Shown: piece by piece, positions 44,207-52,905 of the stretch
How positions within the stretch are numbered: the first letter of the stretch is position 1
Layout: the number at the start of each line of letters is the position of its first letter
From: Natrinema salinisoli
GTDB taxonomy: Archaea; Halobacteriota; Halobacteria; Halobacteriales; Natrialbaceae
Direction: 5' to 3'
Assembly (NCBI RefSeq): GCF_020405205.1
Contig: NZ_CP084470.1
Location: forward strand, 248,001-312,000
DNA: 64,000 nucleotides
Position numbers and translations under genes: made by a program
Notes under the pieces: model-generated
Told to the model about the DNA's origin: nothing
The model's database searches: none
The model's input: only the letters and a program-made list of their open reading frames with translations

Positions 44207-44405
44207 TCAGTCAGCATTCGCTTCTCTGGTTTCGTCCGAGAACGTTGGGAACGGCCTGAACTCTGTTCCCCCGCAGGACGCATATCTCTCATCCCTTCCG
44301 GTTCCCGATCGGTCGTATCTCACCGTTCGGTCGCTTGAAAGCCGCATACATCGACCCGCAGTCTTCGCACGCTGCCACGAGTCGATTGCGTTCCCCACCC
44401 TTCAT
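44207..44405 (-). pseudogene. Decayed small zinc-finger gene
   Basis: Read leftward from 44405 the frame gives MKGGERNRLVAACEDCGSMY, then AAFKRPNGEIRPIGNRKG and a TGA. A neighbouring frame then gives ASCGGTEFRPFPTFSDETRE. The two halves together match the intact protein at 52906-53085 (CDRCGNAYAAMNTDDGEIVP, IGSRNGCRCGGTSFS). At least a stop and a one-base shift separate them. Confidence 0.6.
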
Positions 44406-44617
44406 TGCCTCTGAATCGGCGAATGCCACAGAAAAGGATGCTGTGAACACAAGAGGAGTAACCTGGCTCCTTATTACAGGGGTAGCAACAAAAGATTGTT
44501 CAGTAGAGATGCTAACTAACCGACTCCTATAGTAGCCCTTGAAAGCGTTTTCCCAGTCGTGCGATCGTCTCTGTACTGGTCTTTCAGGAGCTACTAGAGG
44601 TGGTACATGTACTGGTG

Positions 44618-44863
44618 CTAGTAATCAATCGACCGATATAGGACGAAAAGGATGGCGTTAAGCAACCCTGCTAACGCGACAAGAGCTCCGATCTGTAGAC
44701 CGAACGTCTCTAAGAGGCCCCCGGTACCACCCCAGTTGCTCACGCCGTACGTAAAGAATGCCGCGATAACACCCCAGATCAGCAGGATCGCGGCGATATG
44801 AGCGCCATCGGTGATGTACTCAGATACCGAGTGTGCTGATGAAATAGAGGGCGGTGTAGGCAC
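44618..44863 (-). CDS. Two-helix small membrane protein
   Basis: The 81-residue protein starts at GTG. Helices are at about 22-40 (AHIAAILLIWGVIAAFFTYG) and 55-75 (LQIGALVALAGLLNAILFVL). A strong TATATAAA box 34-41 bases upstream supports this start with a very short leader. No family function is known. Confidence 0.65.
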   Translation of the reverse strand: MPTPPSISSAHSVSEYITDGAHIAAILLIWGVIAAFFTYGVSNWGGTGGLLETFGLQIGALVALAGLLNAILFVLYRSIDY

Positions 44864-44896
44864 AACTGGTCCTTCCTACAATTACTTGTTAAATAC

Positions 44897-44904
44897 TTTA
44901 TATA
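44897..44904 (-). promoter_or_regulatory. TATA box of the small membrane protein gene
   Basis: Read leftward, GGTATATAAAG fits the haloarchaeal TATA element. Transcription would begin near 44873, leaving a leader of about ten bases before the GTG at 44863. Confidence 0.5.
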
Positions 44905-45116
44905 CCTTATCTGTAATGCCCGGTTGTCACCATTTCGCGGCGGGTTCAAGAGTGGGATGTAGTTGGTAGAGAAACCGGAATGATGCAACCGGCAACCCGA
45001 GACATATGTTGGATTGGGTATGTATAACAGCGGTTAGGGCATCAAGGTGTACGATACTCGCCGATCAGGTACAAAGTACCAGACTGAACTAATTGACAAA
45101 GCCCTCGATCCACTTC

Positions 45117-45365
45117 TCAATCGATATTAGCGATGAACTCATCTAATGTGTCGGTAAGTTCATCGATTGATTCGCCCTCCTGCTTAGCCGAGTAGCGCAC
45201 AATGATCACGTCCTTTTGATCTGTATTCCGGGCGGTGTCGACTTGTTTGACACCCCTCCAGATTCCTGTGACTTCAACGATTCCGTGTTCTTCGTGATCG
45301 TACGTCTCCTCTCGTTCAACGATGCGATCCGACTCGGGGCCGGGGCGGTCAACCGAGTCATCCAT
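45117..45365 (-). CDS. Haloarchaeal hypothetical protein
   Basis: The 82-residue acidic protein reads ESDRIVEREETYDHEEHGIV, EVTGIWRGVKQVDTARNTDQ, KDVIIVRYSAKQEGESIDEL. It is probably a small beta-rich fold with a C-terminal helix. It resembles short proteins that sit near Bat and DUF7344 genes in haloarchaea, as here. No function can be given. Confidence 0.55.
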   Translation of the reverse strand: MDDSVDRPGPESDRIVEREETYDHEEHGIVEVTGIWRGVKQVDTARNTDQKDVIIVRYSAKQEGESIDELTDTLDEFIANID

Positions 45366-45450
45366 GTGAGTTAGTCCTTCTATGAAACCGGCCGGGGGCG
45401 TTTGGCTGCTATACTCCTTACTGGAATAAGTATTGACAAAATTTTTACTA

Positions 45451-45735
45451 TTATTCGAGTGATAGAGTATCGAATCGTTTTCCTCGTGTTATCTCGTCCT
45501 GATGATGGTCAAACTGGATGATATCATCAGCTTCTAATTCGGGCAGTTCGACGTGATGTAGTTCGTAGACGAGGGTGACGTAACCCTCAGTGCTAAGGGA
45601 TTCATCGCCCCGAAGAATTGGGGTAGTGTCTATCGTTTTCTCCTCTACGAGTGCCAAAACCACCCGCTCCTTTTGCTTTCGAAGAGTTGTTACCAACTGC
45701 TCGCTATGCTCAGATGACTGTTCACTTACTGTCAT
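45451..45735 (-). CDS. DUF7344-like winged-helix protein
   Basis: The 94-residue protein has the DUF7344 plan: helix TTLRKQKERVVLALVEEKTI, a short strand, LVYELHHVELPELEADDIIQ, then FDHHQDEITRG. The LHHVELPEL segment corresponds to the LHHVHIPKL box in the members at 47676 and 53296. DUF7344 proteins are presumed small haloarchaeal transcription regulators. It lies 85 bases before the next gene on the same strand. Confidence 0.65.
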   Translation of the reverse strand: MTVSEQSSEHSEQLVTTLRKQKERVVLALVEEKTIDTTPILRGDESLSTEGYVTLVYELHHVELPELEADDIIQFDHHQDEITRGKRFDTLSLE

Positions 45736-45839
45736 TCTCCATTCCTCTCCCGAAGTTCGTTCTGGTATTTTCGAGGTTCCTCTCTCGGACGATGTGACAT
45801 CGAAATCGTCTGGACGTGTTCGGACTAAAGGGGTGCAGA

Positions 45840-46184
45840 CTACGCATTCCCCTCAGGGCTGACCTCGACTGTTCCTTCGCCGAATACGGTCACATCAAAC
45901 CCTTCATAGGAGAATGAGAGACAGCCGTTTCTCTGGCGTGCGTTGCCTGTCGGGGAGAATAGGTCATTGAGCGCACTTGTATTGACCACCGAATGGAGAG
46001 GCGTCAGTTCCTCCGGTTCTGTATTGCTGACCCCAGCTACCGCGGCAACTACTGCTAGACTTGGCTGATCACGACTGCTGTCGTACTCCGCTCGAAAGGT
46101 GTCCTCGTCCACGTCAAACTCAACGTTGTCCATTGAGGACACGATCTCGACGGCTCCGATCGCATTTTGGGAGGATTGCATCAC
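45840..46184 (-). CDS. HalOD1 output-domain protein
   Basis: The 114-residue protein has the HalOD1 pattern at about 40-112: SLAVVAAVAGVSNTEPEELT, PLHSVVNTSALNDLFSPT, LSFSYEGFDVTVFGEGTVEV. HalOD1 is a haloarchaeal output module, often carried on response regulators; here it stands alone. A TATATAAAAGG box (leftward) near 46239-46250 is a likely promoter. A start at 46133 (MDNVEF) is an alternative. Confidence 0.75.
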   Translation of the reverse strand: MMQSSQNAIGAVEIVSSMDNVEFDVDEDTFRAEYDSSRDQPSLAVVAAVAGVSNTEPEELTPLHSVVNTSALNDLFSPTGNARQRNGCLSFSYEGFDVTVFGEGTVEVSPEGNA

Positions 46185-46258
46185 CAGAATAGAGGGGCTC
46201 TACGGGTTTGACGCTGGATTTTACTCGCGCAACATCCTTTTATATACGTAGATAATCG

Positions 46259-46912
46259 TCACTCGTCAGATGTTATCAGGGTACTCGCTACGAGCCGTCG
46301 AAGACCGCGGTGCAACCGTGATGAAACCGCTTGTCTGCTGATTTCGAGTTCGTCGGCGAGATCATCTTGTGTGGCACCCCGCGGTGAGTCGAAGTAACCT
46401 CGGGAGTACGCCAGTACTAGTGCACTGCGTTGTCCCTCTGTCAGATCATACTCTCGATCCGACTTGAGTGTTGAGAGAGCGTGGAGTTGAGTAAGTTCGA
46501 TTGGAATGTCGTTATCTTGGCAATATGTTTGAAAGTCCGATATTTCCTGTTGCTCATCTGCACGGATTTCGAATGTCCACTGTTCATTATTTCCAATGCC
46601 TGAGATAAGATTGACATCAGTATTGACAACCGCCGTGAGAACGCTCTCATGGGCGAGGTTCCAGTCAATCCGAACAAACATCTGTTCCTCCTCCACTTCA
46701 TCAATTACCTTCACCTGATCAATCCCGAGATCGTTACTCAGGTCTGTTGTAAGTTTGGCGGTGTCATCGGCATGAATCCAGAAGTAGGGGATAACAGCCT
46801 CACTCGTTGGGACAACCCGATCCAGTTCGATCGTGGAGTCAGGTAATTGCTCAAAAACAGCACTTAGTGGGAAGTCGGATTGATCGATAGTGAACGAGGC
46901 TTCAATGGTCAT
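46259..46912 (-). CDS. Bat-type HTH regulator
   Basis: The 217-residue protein has the N-terminal sensor region MTIEASFTIDQSDFPLSAVF and a C-terminal HTH_10 domain: LTEGQRSALVLAYSRGYFDS, PRGATQDDLADELEISRQAV, SSRLHRGLRRLVAS. It is a clear paralogue of the gene at 53720-54376 (shared FPL-x2-FEQLP and NEQWTFEI/D). Both differ from the pair at 25985 and 34298 by the start and by the SSRLRRG-type recognition helix. It is divergent from the Lrp gene at 47007. Confidence 0.85.
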   Translation of the reverse strand: MTIEASFTIDQSDFPLSAVFEQLPDSTIELDRVVPTSEAVIPYFWIHADDTAKLTTDLSNDLGIDQVKVIDEVEEEQMFVRIDWNLAHESVLTAVVNTDVNLISGIGNNEQWTFEIRADEQQEISDFQTYCQDNDIPIELTQLHALSTLKSDREYDLTEGQRSALVLAYSRGYFDSPRGATQDDLADELEISRQAVSSRLHRGLRRLVASTLITSDE

Positions 46913-47006
46913 AGATTCGATTAGCGGTGCTCCCTTTTGAGTTAGTCGCTGATGTGAGAAGTGCTACACAGAAAATGTTCTTTGATGAGACGCTGTTACA
47001 AGGCCT

Positions 47007-47495
47007 ATGCCTGAAATAGAGCTTGATGGGGTCGATCGAGCAATTCTCCATGAACTCCAAGAAGATGCACGAAGGACGACTGCCGAAGAGATGGGCGAGG
47101 CAGCAGGCGTCGCTGCCAGTACCGTCCGGAACCGGATCGAGAATTTAGAGAAATCGGGGGTGATTCAAGGGTACCATCCCCACATCGACTATGAAGCAGC
47201 GAATTACCAACTCCATCTGTTCATCATTTGTCGGGCTCCACCGGCCGAGCGTGCGGAACTCGCTGAAGAGGCTTTAGAGATAGTTGGAACAGTTACTGTC
47301 CGGGAGATGATGACTGGGTCAAATAACCTTCATATTGAGGCTATCGCTGAGGATTCAGCTGCAGTCGATACTGTTGCTGAGAAAATTGATGATCTCGGTC
47401 TCGAAATTGTGAGTACCGAGGTTGTGAAGGATGAGAAAGTCCAACCTTTCAATCATTTCGGCCCTGCACCCAGTACCGGCGAAGACGGGGAGTAG
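47007..47495 (+). CDS. Lrp/AsnC-family regulator
   Basis: The 162-residue protein has an N-terminal HTH (DGVDRAILHELQEDARRTTA, GEAAGVAASTVRNRIENLEK, SGVIQGYHPHIDYEAANYQL) and a RAM-like effector domain (LHLFIICRAPPAERAELAEE, VTVREMMTGSNNLHIEAIAE). Lrp proteins form octamers and sense amino acids or other small ligands. It lies 94 bases from the divergent Bat-type gene. Its last 25 residues are a loose tail. Confidence 0.88.
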   Translation: MPEIELDGVDRAILHELQEDARRTTAEEMGEAAGVAASTVRNRIENLEKSGVIQGYHPHIDYEAANYQLHLFIICRAPPAERAELAEEALEIVGTVTVREMMTGSNNLHIEAIAEDSAAVDTVAEKIDDLGLEIVSTEVVKDEKVQPFNHFGPAPSTGEDGE

Positions 47496-47675
47496 CTTCC
47501 CTCCAGATACAGATGCTGCTCTAAGCCGTGTCTCGTTGAACTGCTAAAACCGCTCCTACTTCTGCGATTTCCTGTGAAATTCCCAGTCCTAAGGACAGCG
47601 GATCCCCCAATGTCCTTGTCCATTCGAGCCGTTATTCCCTATGTGACTACGGAATCCCCAAATGAAGGCAGTGAG

Positions 47676-48017
47676 ATGGCTTCCCGGGTAGACAGCCTGT
47701 CACTCGACACAATCTTTACTCTACTCTCTCACGATCGCCGTCGCGCAGTCCTCGATTTGCTCCTCACTCACGACCGGGCACTGACCCTCTCCGATCTCCG
47801 GAACGAGGTTGTCGAATGGGAGGAGAATGAGGAAATCACGGAGATTCCCGGCGAAAAGGTGAAGCAAGTTCACGCGGATCTCCATCACGTCCACATTCCA
47901 AAACTGGCTGAGGCAGGAGTTGTCATCTACGATATTGACCGGAATGTCGTGGAGCCAACAGAGGAACTCAGCCAGATGGAGCCTTTCCTTGTTCAATTGT
48001 CGGCGGTTTCTCACTGA
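47676..48017 (+). CDS. DUF7344 winged-helix protein
   Basis: The 113-residue protein is a textbook DUF7344: LDTIFTLLSHDRRRAVLDLL, LTHDRALTLSDLRNEVVEWE, VHADLHHVHIPKLAEAGVVI, YDIDRNVVEPTEEL. It is probably a small DNA-binding regulator; target unknown. A longer frame begins at 47574, but the family starts near MASRVDSLSLD, so 47676 is chosen. Confidence 0.85.
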   Translation: MASRVDSLSLDTIFTLLSHDRRRAVLDLLLTHDRALTLSDLRNEVVEWEENEEITEIPGEKVKQVHADLHHVHIPKLAEAGVVIYDIDRNVVEPTEELSQMEPFLVQLSAVSH

Positions 48018-48416
48018 CATCTCTCACTTGATCGGGGTATCCGCGACCCCGGCGACCGCGGACACAACTGACCGAATCTATTGCGAGAGATAGTCTGCTA
48101 TCGACACTATTATATTTTCATTCAGTTCCGATAAATCCGTTTCTCCGATCTCATTGGAGTGTTTAACGCATCCGAGTAGAGAAACGATTTAGTAATATCG
48201 ACAGCAAGTCCTCCTACTATATTGAACGTGTATTTCGCGAGCAGTTCTAGATTAAGAAATCGTGCTGCGGTTTCATGCTAATCTGAGATACTAGTACGTG
48301 ACACCATTCATACTCGGTCAGTCTGTGAACAGTTACAAGTCCAGAGCTGGCAGCCAGATCGGGGATATAGTTAAGCCCGATCATCTGGAACGGTCTGTTG
48401 ACAGGTGATCTGACAG
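48018..48416. other. Gene-free stretch
   Basis: No gene is seen. It is AT-rich from about 48095 to 48260 and should contain the promoter of the gene at 48417. Confidence 0.35.
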
Positions 48417-48695
48417 ATGTCCCTGGCCACTGATCCCCGTCCACCGCTCCCCGATTGGGTGTTGGACGCATACAATATCCTCTGCGATCACATCACCAGG
48501 CAGGAACACGGTGAAAGTCAGCGCCACGTCCTGGCGATTCCTCGTGACGAGGCGATCGAAGTGCTGCGATCCACTGACGAGATCAGGCTTGAACAGGGGG
48601 ATGCTGACCATGCACTGACGCGGCTGCTCGAGCGTGGCTACCTCTACGAGGTTGACAGCGAATTCCGCGTCACCGAGCCACCTGAAGACATCTGA
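48417..48695 (+). CDS. Conserved haloarchaeal small protein (paralogue of 21094)
   Basis: The 92-residue protein shares DPRPPLPDWVLDAYNILCDH, IPRDEAIEVLRSTDEIRLEQ, GDADHALTRLLERGYLYEVD with the leftward gene at 21094-21357. The repeated winged-helix-like end (ERGYLYEVDSEFRVTEP) suggests a nucleic-acid-binding fold. The two copies lie 27 kb apart and in opposite directions, so this is an old duplication or a common accessory gene. Confidence 0.7.
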   Translation: MSLATDPRPPLPDWVLDAYNILCDHITRQEHGESQRHVLAIPRDEAIEVLRSTDEIRLEQGDADHALTRLLERGYLYEVDSEFRVTEPPEDI

Positions 48696-48804
48696 GTCGA
48701 AACGCCGCTCCGTATTATTAAGACGAATATCGCAGGACGGCGAGTAGAGAGATCAGCGAAACGCTTTTCCGAGTTACTGGTGAAACAGGCACGAGTGATT
48801 TAAT

Positions 48805-48987
48805 ATGGGGGGATGGGAGCGGCTGAAACGAGCGGTTTCGATAGATGGGAAACCGAGACGTCCAGATGAACCCGAATACGCGGACGTGATCCATGAGTGC
48901 CGGCACTGTGGAACGACTGTGGATCAGCGAACAGAGTACTGTCCGGCATGCGGTGGATCAGAAATCGCGACGTATGCGATCGAGTAA
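48805..48987 (+). CDS. Small zinc-ribbon protein
   Basis: The 60-residue protein has CRHCGTTVDQRTEYCPACGG (C-x2-C-x11-C-x2-C) at about 32-51 after a basic start (MGGWERLKRAVSIDGKPRRP). Single zinc-ribbon proteins of this shape are frequent in haloarchaea and may bind RNA or partner proteins. Confidence 0.7.
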   Translation: MGGWERLKRAVSIDGKPRRPDEPEYADVIHECRHCGTTVDQRTEYCPACGGSEIATYAIE

Positions 48988-49033
48988 CCGAAATACCGGG
49001 GACAGCGTGATCTCCCCCGATCGAAATGCTCTC

Positions 49034-49783
49034 CTATCGAAACATGCCCCGGACGGGTTCTTCCTGCTGGCCCTGCGCCTGCTGTAATTGCTGTGCAACT
49101 TGCTGTTTCTGGCGCTGAATCTCCTCCGCTTTCTCCTGTAGCTCACTGGTGTCAATCTCGAACTCAACGAGCGGTTCAAGCGCGTTCTCGATCACGGACC
49201 GGGCCGCGGCCGGATCCGGGAGCCGTGGGTCCGCCCGGACGAGCAGCAGCGCTGCCGGAACATCCGCCTGATAGCACGCATTGATGAGTGCACCGGTCAC
49301 GCCACTCACAGCACCGTCTTCCTCTGCGAGTGCGATATCCGCCTCCTCGAGTTCTGCTTTCAGGTCCTCGGTCGTTGCCACGCCGACAACGTTGCCCTGC
49401 TGTTCCTCGGACTGGGCCGGTGCACCAGCAAGGAAGATCGCCCGGTTAAAGTCCTCGACCAACTCCTCCAGTACGCACTGGCTCAGATCGGAGAACGCGT
49501 CCTCTGGTATCGGGACATCACTCTGCAACGTCATGATATCAGGATCCGAACCACCGTAGACGCGTACCGTGTCCTGGACCAGACCGTCCGTGAAGGAAGC
49601 AACGGGTGGCAAGGTATCGGACCGGATCGCCCCATACTGCTCAAGGCCCAGTTGGTCGGTGATCTGATCGACAGCGATCGAAGCAACCAATCCATGCCCT
49701 GGTAGTCCCTCGATCAGTGTCGGTGCCGCCGCATCAAAGTCGGCTGACCGGTGAAATGTTACGTCAGGAGTCTCTGGAGTCAT
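49034..49783 (-). CDS. PAC2-family (proteasome assembly chaperone-like) protein
   Basis: The 249-residue protein shows PAC2 wording: APTLIEGLPGHGLVASIAVD, TDQLGLEQYGAIRSDTLPP, GVATTEDLKAELEEADIALA, VSGVTGALINACYQADVPAA. It has a C-terminal coiled coil rich in Gln and Glu (ELQEKAEEIQRQKQQVAQQL). PAC2 proteins are related to proteasome assembly chaperones; the archaeal role is not settled. The start at 49783 (MTPETPDVTFHRS) is family-like, while longer forms to 49999 are not. Confidence 0.85.
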   Translation of the reverse strand: MTPETPDVTFHRSADFDAAAPTLIEGLPGHGLVASIAVDQITDQLGLEQYGAIRSDTLPPVASFTDGLVQDTVRVYGGSDPDIMTLQSDVPIPEDAFSDLSQCVLEELVEDFNRAIFLAGAPAQSEEQQGNVVGVATTEDLKAELEEADIALAEEDGAVSGVTGALINACYQADVPAALLLVRADPRLPDPAAARSVIENALEPLVEFEIDTSELQEKAEEIQRQKQQVAQQLQQAQGQQEEPVRGMFR

Positions 49784-50075
49784 GCCTGGCGACCTACATC
49801 GACCAGTCAGATATGCGTACGGGGCACCGGTAGATTCGTGCGGCCACTCATTCTCCTGTATAGCACTACGTGTCCTGATTCTCCGGTGTGAAGAAGTCTT
49901 CCTGTGTCTTACCCCGTGGTGAATCCGATCCACGGGATCCACAAGAAAATGTCTACTCGTCCAGAAACTCCACGTAGAAATACTCGTCCTGCGTCTCACC
50001 CCGCGGCGGCTCTGCCACGTCTATCTCGGTTGTTTCCTCGCCATCCGCGGCCTCTCCTAATCGACGACGCCGGTT

Positions 50076-51105
50076 TCAGACCTGTTCAATGGAGTCGATC
50101 CCGGAAATCTCGAAACAGGCACCGCCGTCCCGCCCCTCGTGTATGGAGAACGACCAGTCGTGGGCGATCACGATCGCACGGACGATTGCCAAGCCAAGAC
50201 CGGTTTTCGCATCCTGCGAGACATCCTGGTCCTGTAACCGTTCACGTTTCTCAGCTGGAATCCCCGGCCCATCATCCTCGACGTATATCCCGCCGCGAGT
50301 TATTCCCACCTGGACGGTGACCGATGGTCCACCATGTTCCACAGCGTTCCGAAACAGGTTCTCGAACACCTGCCGGAGGAGGTGTTCGTCAGCAACGAAC
50401 GATTGAGACGCTTCGATTTCCAGTGACGCATCGGCGGTCGGCGTCTGGTCCCATGCTTCCTGAGCGATCGTTGCCAGTGAGACCTGGGTTAGGTCATCCA
50501 CTCCCTGTGTACGGGCGAATGCGAGGGTCGTATCGATCAGTTCGGTCATCCGGCCGATACTTTCCTGAATAGCTGCAACTGCATCGCCATCCGTCTCTGC
50601 TGTCCCGAGCTGCTCGGTGTAGCCACGGATGATGCTAAGTGGGTTGCGGAGATCATGAGAGAGGACGTTGACGATCGTTTCCAGTTGTTCGATCCGTGTA
50701 TCTCGCTGGAGTTCTGCCTGCTTGCGAGCGGTGATATCGACATGAGCCATGATAGCGTACCGGGTCTCGTCATGGGTGACCGTCGTTGCCTCGAGAAGGA
50801 ACCACCGCTGATCGTCAGGCGGATGGCACGGGTACTCCAGTCGAAAATGGCTTCGATCGCCAGCGAGCATCGCGTCAAGAGAGTCTGCAACCGTCGTCGC
50901 AACCGGGTCGTCGGCCTGGCGACAGACAGTCAGATAGTTTTCTCCAATCCAATAGGCGTCGTGAGTCGCACCGTTGACTTTGCCAAACCGCTTTCCATGC
51001 TTCGTTAGCGAACACGATCTGACCCGTCTCATCTACCAGTGCAACCTCGAACGGCAGTGCATGAAATCCGACGTGGAGGAGATTGGGATCAACTTCAGGG
51101 CTCAC
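50076..51105 (-). pseudogene. PAS histidine kinase with one-base frameshift
   Basis: The first frame (from 51105) encodes a PAS start, HALPFEVALVDETGQIVFAN followed by EAWK. The second encodes the rest: RFGKVNGATHDAYWIGENYL, RQADDPVATTVADSLDAML and WFLLEATTVTHDETRYAIMA. HisKA follows (NVLSHDLRNPLSIIRGYTEQ), then HATPase (NLFRNAVEHGG, VEDDGPGIP, GLGLAIVRAIVIAHDW). Removing one A from the run at 50992-50994 joins EAWK to RFGKVNG. The gene would then give a cytosolic kinase of about 342 residues. It may be a real lesion or a sequencing error. Confidence 0.8.
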
Positions 51106-51240
51106 ACTCGGCTTAGAGAAGCCATGATGGAGAGAAATACCTGACGGCCTTCTGACTCACCCCTACCCTGTCGCCATCAAAAAACTTTCTCAGAACAAAT
51201 CGGACAAGATACAGTTATAGTAGACGTTCAGATCCAGTCC

Positions 51241-51678
51241 TTAGCAGGCGTACCAGGATTCAATCGAACCGTCTGACTGTAATGTGAGCCCGATATCTTC
51301 ACCGTCGCAGTCCATGTCCAGATCAGGTGCGTACTCCCATGTAGCGGAGACACCGTCTGGAGTGAATGCTGTTACCGTTGCCGGGGTCGTTTCAATTCCA
51401 GCAGAGGAGTCAAGGTGACCAGATTCAAGCTCGTATACACGGCTGAATAGCACCTCTCCATCGTCATCCTCAACTCGGACTCCGATCTGGGCACGGTCAT
51501 CCGTCCGGTTCTCAACCATGATCTCGATGGTATCCCCTTCTCCTTCTGATCCATTCGATAAGACTGTATCACTACAGCCAGCAACGGAAACTGGGATGAT
51601 CATACCGGTTGTAGCAAGCAGTTCCCGTCGAGAAACCCGGTTACTAGGAGACAGAGATAGCAGAGACGTATCAGGCAT
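51241..51678 (-). CDS. Tat lipoprotein, unknown function
   Basis: The 145-residue protein has a signal NRVSRRELLATTGMIIPVSV with lipobox VAGC. The mature part is an immunoglobulin-like beta sandwich (IEIMVENRTDDRAQIGVRVE, LFSRVYELESGHLDSSAGIE) with two Cys near the C-terminus (DMDCDGEDIG, SWYAC) that may form a disulfide. It is a typical small haloarchaeal surface lipoprotein. Confidence 0.7.
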   Translation of the reverse strand: MPDTSLLSLSPSNRVSRRELLATTGMIIPVSVAGCSDTVLSNGSEGEGDTIEIMVENRTDDRAQIGVRVEDDDGEVLFSRVYELESGHLDSSAGIETTPATVTAFTPDGVSATWEYAPDLDMDCDGEDIGLTLQSDGSIESWYAC

Positions 51679-51743
51679 TGTTTCTGTACTAGTCACTTCC
51701 CTCGGTAAATAGTTTTTACCCGACTCTATTTGATGCGAGGGAA

Positions 51744-51935
51744 GTGATCGTCGGACTCGGGATTCTGCTCGTTTTGGCTTACTTGACCGCAGACGCGTGG
51801 GCGACAGTCCAGCGGTTCGCGGGTCTTGAGCCCCGACCGAATGGCGTGGCGGTCTCAACGCATGTGACAGGGCTCGTTCTCGGAATGCTGTGGTTCGGCT
51901 GGCGGGCGTTGCGGCACGGACTGGACGACGCATGA
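51744..51935 (+). CDS. Small membrane protein
   Basis: The 63-residue protein starts at GTG (VIVGLGILLVLAYLTADAWA) and has two helices, the second VTGLVLGMLWFGWRALRHGL. TADAWATVQRFAGLEPRPNG forms the loop. No family function is known, and the start is uncertain. Confidence 0.5.
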   Translation: MIVGLGILLVLAYLTADAWATVQRFAGLEPRPNGVAVSTHVTGLVLGMLWFGWRALRHGLDDA

Positions 51936-51950
51936 TGAGCGCTCCGTGAG

Positions 51951-52031
51951 CTACTTACGCTTTGTATTCAGCAGAAACTGAACGTTCTACTCAAATTCTG
52001 TCAGAAGATGCCTGCTGACTATAGAGGATGG
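51951..52031 (+). repeat. Dispersed intergenic repeat, copy A
   Basis: It contains the words TACGCTTTGTATTCAGCAG, CTGAACGTTCT, CTGTCAGAAG and GCTGACTATAGAGGATGG. Related copies in the same direction are at 52753, 54537 and 58681. Copy A lies just after the 3' end of the MaoC gene, which reads leftward. Confidence 0.6.
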
Positions 52032-52137
52032 TTGCAGCACGATCATTTAGTTTGTTTCACGCTTAATCACACGGACCGGCCGTTCCGGCGATATGCCACG
52101 TTAGCAACTGACCGGGAGTATGGCGCGAGGCCATGTG

Positions 52138-52602
52138 TTACTCTCCTGACCCTCCGTGTTTCTCAACGATGCCGAGTCCGTACATCGTCAGGACTGTGTC
52201 GCCATTCTGGTTCGTAGTCGTGACCAGTATCCGCGTGTGGCCATACGCAGGGTTCTCGCCAGTGCGCTTTTCCACCAGCTCGGTCGTCACCGAGAGGGTG
52301 TCTCCGGCGTACACTGGCTGGTGCCATCGGACCTCGTCCATCCCCCGACCGCCGAGGGTTGCATTGTCGTTCATATATTCCGTCACGAGCAGGCGAGCCG
52401 ATAGCGCGCAGGTTAACCACCCGCTTGCGATCAGGTCGCCGTACATCGACTCCCTCGCAGCGTCCTCGTCAACGTGGATCGGCTGCGGGTCGTAACGCTC
52501 TGCAAAGTCCAGCATCTCCACCTCAGTCACTTCGATACTCCCACAGTCGTAGGTCGCTCCCTCCTCCAGATCTTCGAAGTACCGATTGTCAGTGTCTGTC
52601 AT
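52138..52602 (-). CDS. MaoC-family hydratase
   Basis: The 154-residue hot-dog-fold protein has the hydratase motif RYDPQPIHVDEDAARESMYG (catalytic Asp and His), IASGWLTCALSARLLVTEYM, and VRWHQPVYAGDTLSVTTELV. It would hydrate trans-2-enoyl-CoA to (R)-3-hydroxyacyl-CoA. It could serve polyhydroxyalkanoate or fatty-acid metabolism. A GTG six bases upstream is an alternative start. It is flanked by two copies of the dispersed repeat. Confidence 0.85.
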   Translation of the reverse strand: MTDTDNRYFEDLEEGATYDCGSIEVTEVEMLDFAERYDPQPIHVDEDAARESMYGDLIASGWLTCALSARLLVTEYMNDNATLGGRGMDEVRWHQPVYAGDTLSVTTELVEKRTGENPAYGHTRILVTTTNQNGDTVLTMYGLGIVEKHGGSGE

Positions 52603-52752
52603 GGACACAGGGTTTCAGAATGGACGCCGGAACAAATAGCTGAGTGAATCCAGTGGTGATTAAATCGAGTTCATAGTCGAGACGGAGAGCAGATAGCAAC
52701 AACAGCCGTCTTGACCGATCCTGCCTCCTAAAATCGACTACACCGCTGTGCA

Positions 52753-52832
52753 AGATACGCGCTAGGTATTCAGCACGGTCTGAACATTCTGCCAGAATAC
52801 GGTCAGGAACGGCTTGCGAGATACAGAGGGTG
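52753..52832 (+). repeat. Dispersed intergenic repeat, copy B
   Basis: It contains GATACGCGCTAGGTATTCAG, CTGAACATTCTGCCAGAATA and GGTCAGGAACGGCTTGCG with ATACAGAGGGTG, aligning with copy A over its whole length. Together with copy A it brackets the MaoC gene as direct repeats. The gap from 52603 to 52905 holds no gene. Confidence 0.6.
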
Positions 52833-52905
52833 AATGCATCACGGGGTTGCCGTTCATTTCACGTCGAGACGGGTGAACCAGCCACTCACTATATCTGCAT
52901 ACTGA

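Noticed and set aside
44025-44414. A 129-codon plus-strand open frame after the large kinase
   Set aside because: It covers the decayed zinc-finger gene on the other strand; its composition is not haloarchaeal-like.
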